Of a stretch of DNA of 64,000 nt, positions 60,681 to 64,000 are shown in pieces (the stretch's first letter is position 1; each line of letters starts with the position of its first letter). The translations under genes were made by a program, and so were the position numbers. The notes below the pieces were generated by a model. The model saw only the letters and a program-made list of their open reading frames with translations. It was not told where the DNA came from and made no database searches. This DNA is from Phytophthora sp. 'mugwort' (taxonomy: Eukaryota > Oomycota > Peronosporomycetes > Peronosporales > Peronosporaceae): the NCBI GenBank assembly GCA_033558025.1, contig JAUCEF010000013.1:1047001-1111000 (forward strand), given 5' to 3'.

Positions 60681-63258
60681 ATGCGGGAAGGTCCGAGGAC
60701 GACGAGCCGCTGCCGTGCGGCTGCAGTTGTAGCGCTCTGCGTGGCGCTGCTGGCTCAGGCAACGCAGGCGAGCGCTGTCCACGTGAAGGTACATGGTCTG
60801 CACTTGCGTCATCGCAGCGAGAGGCCGCAGAAGGCGACGTTCGAGTTGCTGCAGACGGAGACGACGACTCGAAGCATGTACGGGAGCGGTTAGCTGGGCT
60901 GTTGCGCGCTTGTTAGAGAGGTGTTACAATAGTTGGTGCTCTAGGGACTGGACCAGTCGAGGATTGACATCGTGGAGCGACGTGGAGGGCAACGTGACGT
61001 CAACCCTCGAGACACTGTGAGTATCACACGACATGCTGGTGCCCAGGACGTTTGAGGGGGCTCACAGAGTCTTGTTGTTGCAGGAACGTGTCGTCCAACT
61101 CACTGCGGGAAATCGTGTTTAAGCAGACGTTCGAGGAGCTGCAAACGTTGTACGAAGCGTGGAGAAGTGGAAGATTAGGTTCTGAAGGTGGTTTGCTGAT
61201 GCTTGGGCGATGGTGGGTATTTGCAGGGCGTGTTCGAATGCGTCGCTGACGCAGCTGAACGTAAACATAACGTATCTGGAGACTTTGATTGCGGCGGATA
61301 ATTTATTCGAGTCGTTTGAGGACGTGGTGCTGGCGACGACGATTGTGGAGCTGTAGGTGATATGCACTGTATTGACGTACAGTTTGACATGACTGACATG
61401 TGGGTGCTACTGTAGCGACCTGTCGGGGAATCGGTTGTCGGACTGGAAGAACTTCGGACTACCACGCGATTTGCAGACATTGTACGCGCTTATTGTAGGG
61501 GAGAGAGGGAAAAGAGCTTAAGTCTGACTGATTTGTGGATGCGATTTCTGTTCGAATGTGTAGGAATGTGAGTCACAATGCGATACGAGACATAACCGGC
61601 TCCAATCTGTCTGTGGCGGCGGACTTGGTGTCGATGTACGTACTTGATTGACGTGGAATTATAGAATTATTGCGGGAGCTTATTGTTGTTTTTGTTGGTG
61701 TAGCGACTTGTCGTCCAACAATTTGACATCCGTAGTCGGTGTGATCTTTCCAAGCAACCTTACAACGCTGTAAATATCCTGCGCTTGCTTTAGCCAAAAT
61801 ATTCTTTTGTTTACGTCTCTGTTTCGTGGCTAATTACAGGGATCTGAGCAATAACAGTATTGAAGTTTTCGAAGTTCGTGAGACCGACATTGCTGTGCTG
61901 TCGAACCTCATCTCGTTTAAGATGGACGATCTCGAGCAAGCGGATTGTCCAACCAGCAGTGCGACTACAAAAACGATTGGTAATGTTCAAATCTGCGTTG
62001 TCTCCGGTACGAATGAATAGCTGAAATCTCGCCCATGAGGCATTTTAGCTAATCAGCTCGTGTTTTACCACAGACGTCGTGTTTCAGACTGCTTATTTCC
62101 GCAGTGACAATGGTAAATACTCATTATTTTTCATTAATTGACATGACTACATGTACCGTACACTTACCGTTGTATGACTGTTGAAATATTTTAGCGTGGA
62201 TCGCCGATAAGAGCGTGGTATACCTCAGTGTGATCATCAGCGCCTTGATAAGCCTTTGGTTTGTGGTGCTTCTTGTGGGTCATACAATCAAGAGGCATCA
62301 GCACACGGTGAAATTGGAGAAGCAGCGTTGCGACACAGTGGAACTTTCATCTCTTACGGCGTCAAGGCACTGGTCGCTCTCGAAAGAAGAAGAATTGCCC
62401 AACGACGTGCGTTCTGACCCGGCGTTGACGTCGTTCCGCATTGATCCGTCAGATGTGATGCAGGTTCGTACGCTAGCTCACGGGGACTTTGCGATGACAT
62501 CACTCGTGTATCTCGGAGACAAGCAAGCTGTCATGAAGAAGGTCTCAGTTCGCTCACAGGGTCAGGATCGCGACCAGATGATAGCGTTCATGGACGAGAT
62601 TCGCGTCTGTGTCAAGCTAGAGCACCCAAAAGTGGTTGAATTTTTCGGCATCATGTGGTCCAGTCTCTCCGATCTCTCAGCCATTGTGGAATACGTTCCT
62701 CATGGGAGCCTTGCGGTGTACCTGAAAGAGAGAAAACCCTCACGGAAGGCTTCACGATCGACGTTCTCGTGGATGGAATCGTCCAGCGAGTCCCCGAGCA
62801 AACTTTCGTTCGCGCTACAAATTGCCGAGGCACTGGTGTATCTGCAAAGCTTTGCACCTCCAGTCATTCACGGACATTTGAGAGCCGACAGTCTGTTGCT
62901 TGGGTCGACCTGGGACGTCAAGTTGAATCGACTTGGCTACAGGGTGGACATATCGTCATTATCTATCGATGATCGGGCGTGGCTGGCTCCGGAGGTGCTG
63001 GCGAGCGGGGAGTTTACGGAAAAGTCGGACATTTATTCGTTTGGAGTGGTCATGTCCGAGTTAGATCGTTGCAAGCTGCCGTTTTCGGACAAGGCATCGC
63101 GACATCAAACTGTGGATGGAGCTGCCGTCCAACCTAAGTTCCGTGACGACTGCCCACCGGAGATACTGGAGATCGCACAGAAGTGTCTAAAGAATGATCC
63201 TGTCGAGCGCCTCACGGCTATGGAGCTTCATTATTCGCTTCGGCAGCTTCAGCGTTAA
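60681..63258 (+). CDS. LRR receptor-like pseudokinase, ten exons
   Basis: Exons: 60681-60877, 60945-61016, 61084-61149, 61227-61352, 61416-61481, 61564-61635, 61704-61769, 61840-62006, 62074-62112, 62195-63258; all junctions GT-AG, total 644 residues. Residues 1-32 are a signal peptide (AAAVVALCVALLAQATQASA). Leucine-rich repeats follow, for example LDLSGNRLSDWKNFGLPRDL, LNVSHNAIRDITGSNLS, IDLSSNNLTSVVGVIFPSNL and LDLSNNSIEVFEVRE. A membrane helix (about 298-321; LSVIISALISLWFVVLLVG) leads to a kinase-like domain (about 371-644). The VAIK Lys (K405), APE motif (WLAPEV) and SDIYSFGV are kept. HRD is HGH (H518 for Asp), the loop Asn is Ser523 and DFG is RLG (536-538). It is therefore predicted catalytically dead: a signalling receptor or decoy at the plasma membrane. 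An upstream ATG at 60639 is an alternative start. Confidence 0.82.
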
Positions 63259-64000
63259 AATCAGGATGAACGCAGACTTTCAACCGAATTGTAGAGCACA
63301 TCATCTCAGGTTTAGTAGTGGTGACATTTGTAGCCGTTCGGACAATATGATAAGACTGTAAGTTGACGTTCATCGCAGCACTGAACGAGCTTTAACGTTA
63401 AGAAAGGTTTTGAGCTGTTGTCTTAACCGGCAGTGACTATCCAGGCACGACAGCGACAGTGTTTCTTGAAGCGCCTGGTTTCGGTGGGGGTAGTTGCGGT
63501 GGTCGAGTTCATGAAGAGTATAGGAAGCCTCCTTTACATGACATTATAGCTCTTGAGGTTTTGAGGTCAGGACGACTGGCAAACAACGTCGGATGATGCA
63601 ATTCGCAAACACTTCAAATCAAAACGCAAATTATCTGGTCACAAGCATGCTTGTAAGTGTCGAAAAATGCAGCTATTTTCCGAGTCCAGGTACCAAAAAG
63701 CATTTTTTTTTTTTAAATTTAAGTGAAAGTTGAAGTGACAAGTGTCACTCGCCATTTTCAGCTGTATAAGTACATATTTTAGCTGTCAATTCGACAGTGT
63801 AAAAGGCAAATCTGGCTCGGGTGTTCCCGTCCGAGGCAGCAACGCTTCTCACCCGACTGCCATCATAAAATCTTGCCATGGCAGTGCCATGAGAGATCTT
63901 AAAGGTCTTTATGTTTTGTTGCTTGCACCGATCGTCATCTTACTTTTCAAAGGAATTATCACTGTACGGCAACCCCGCGCTACATGTAATGAGTGTTTCA
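63259..64000. other. Window end, no gene seen
   Basis: No supported gene. It includes a T-run (near 63703-63715) and a short palindrome AGTGACAAGTGTCACT near 63735. The receptor 3' end lies at the left of this stretch. Confidence 0.5.

Noticed and set aside
60662..60916. Alternative first frame of the receptor (MDTLCNYAGRSEDDEPLPCG)
   Set aside because: The other frame gives a signal peptide and joins the LRR exons in phase; this one leads to no LRR frame.
1..64000. tRNA, rRNA or CRISPR arrays
   Set aside because: No cloverleaf-like, rRNA-like or regularly spaced repeat-spacer sequence was recognised by eye; a covariance search was not possible.

Overview
This window looks like nuclear DNA of an oomycete, most likely Phytophthora or a close relative. 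It has long, nearly intron-free genes and short GT-AG introns of about 55-105 nt. It also carries an M96-type bZIP-like regulator family typical of oomycetes, a ciliary CFAP44-like protein (fitting flagellate zoospores), and decayed transposons of several classes. No bacterial operon signals, rRNA, tRNA or CRISPR array were seen. All assignments come from reading the sequence; no database search was run.

Layout. 1-16.4 kb is a transposon graveyard: a MULE transposase relic (minus), a Tigger/pogo relic (minus), three copies of one LTR-type repeat (two of them head to head as a long palindrome near 14.5 kb), a SANT/NAM-like fragment, a decayed Ty1/copia polyprotein (minus, 5.3-8.9 kb) and a pair of diverged direct repeats (9.3 and 10.5 kb). 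16.6-33.2 kb is gene-dense: an M96/bZIP-like regulator, the urease accessory protein UreF, a CFAP44-like axonemal protein, two inverted paralogues of an AT-hook/zinc-finger protein with a three-exon Qc-SNARE between them, and a non-canonical poly(A)/uridylyl transferase. 33.7-36.7 kb holds a broken pogo-like transposase, a foldback repeat and another SANT/NAM-like relic.

37.6-63.3 kb is gene-rich again: an ankyrin-repeat protein, a zinc-dependent deaminase whose active site is split by a long insert, a RING-H2/PX protein, a two-pore cation channel (minus), a 3069-residue WD40/EF-hand protein (minus) and, divergently from it, a ten-exon LRR receptor with a predicted pseudokinase domain.

The genes do not form one pathway. 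Recurring themes are flagellar biology (CFAP44-like), membrane traffic and signalling (Qc-SNARE, PX-RING, TPC, LRR pseudokinase) and nucleic-acid transactions (M96-like factor, AT-hook pair, nucleotidyltransferase, deaminase). The best candidates for undescribed biology are the split deaminase, the receptor pseudokinase and the AT-hook/zinc-finger pair that keeps two identical protein blocks despite heavy synonymous divergence.
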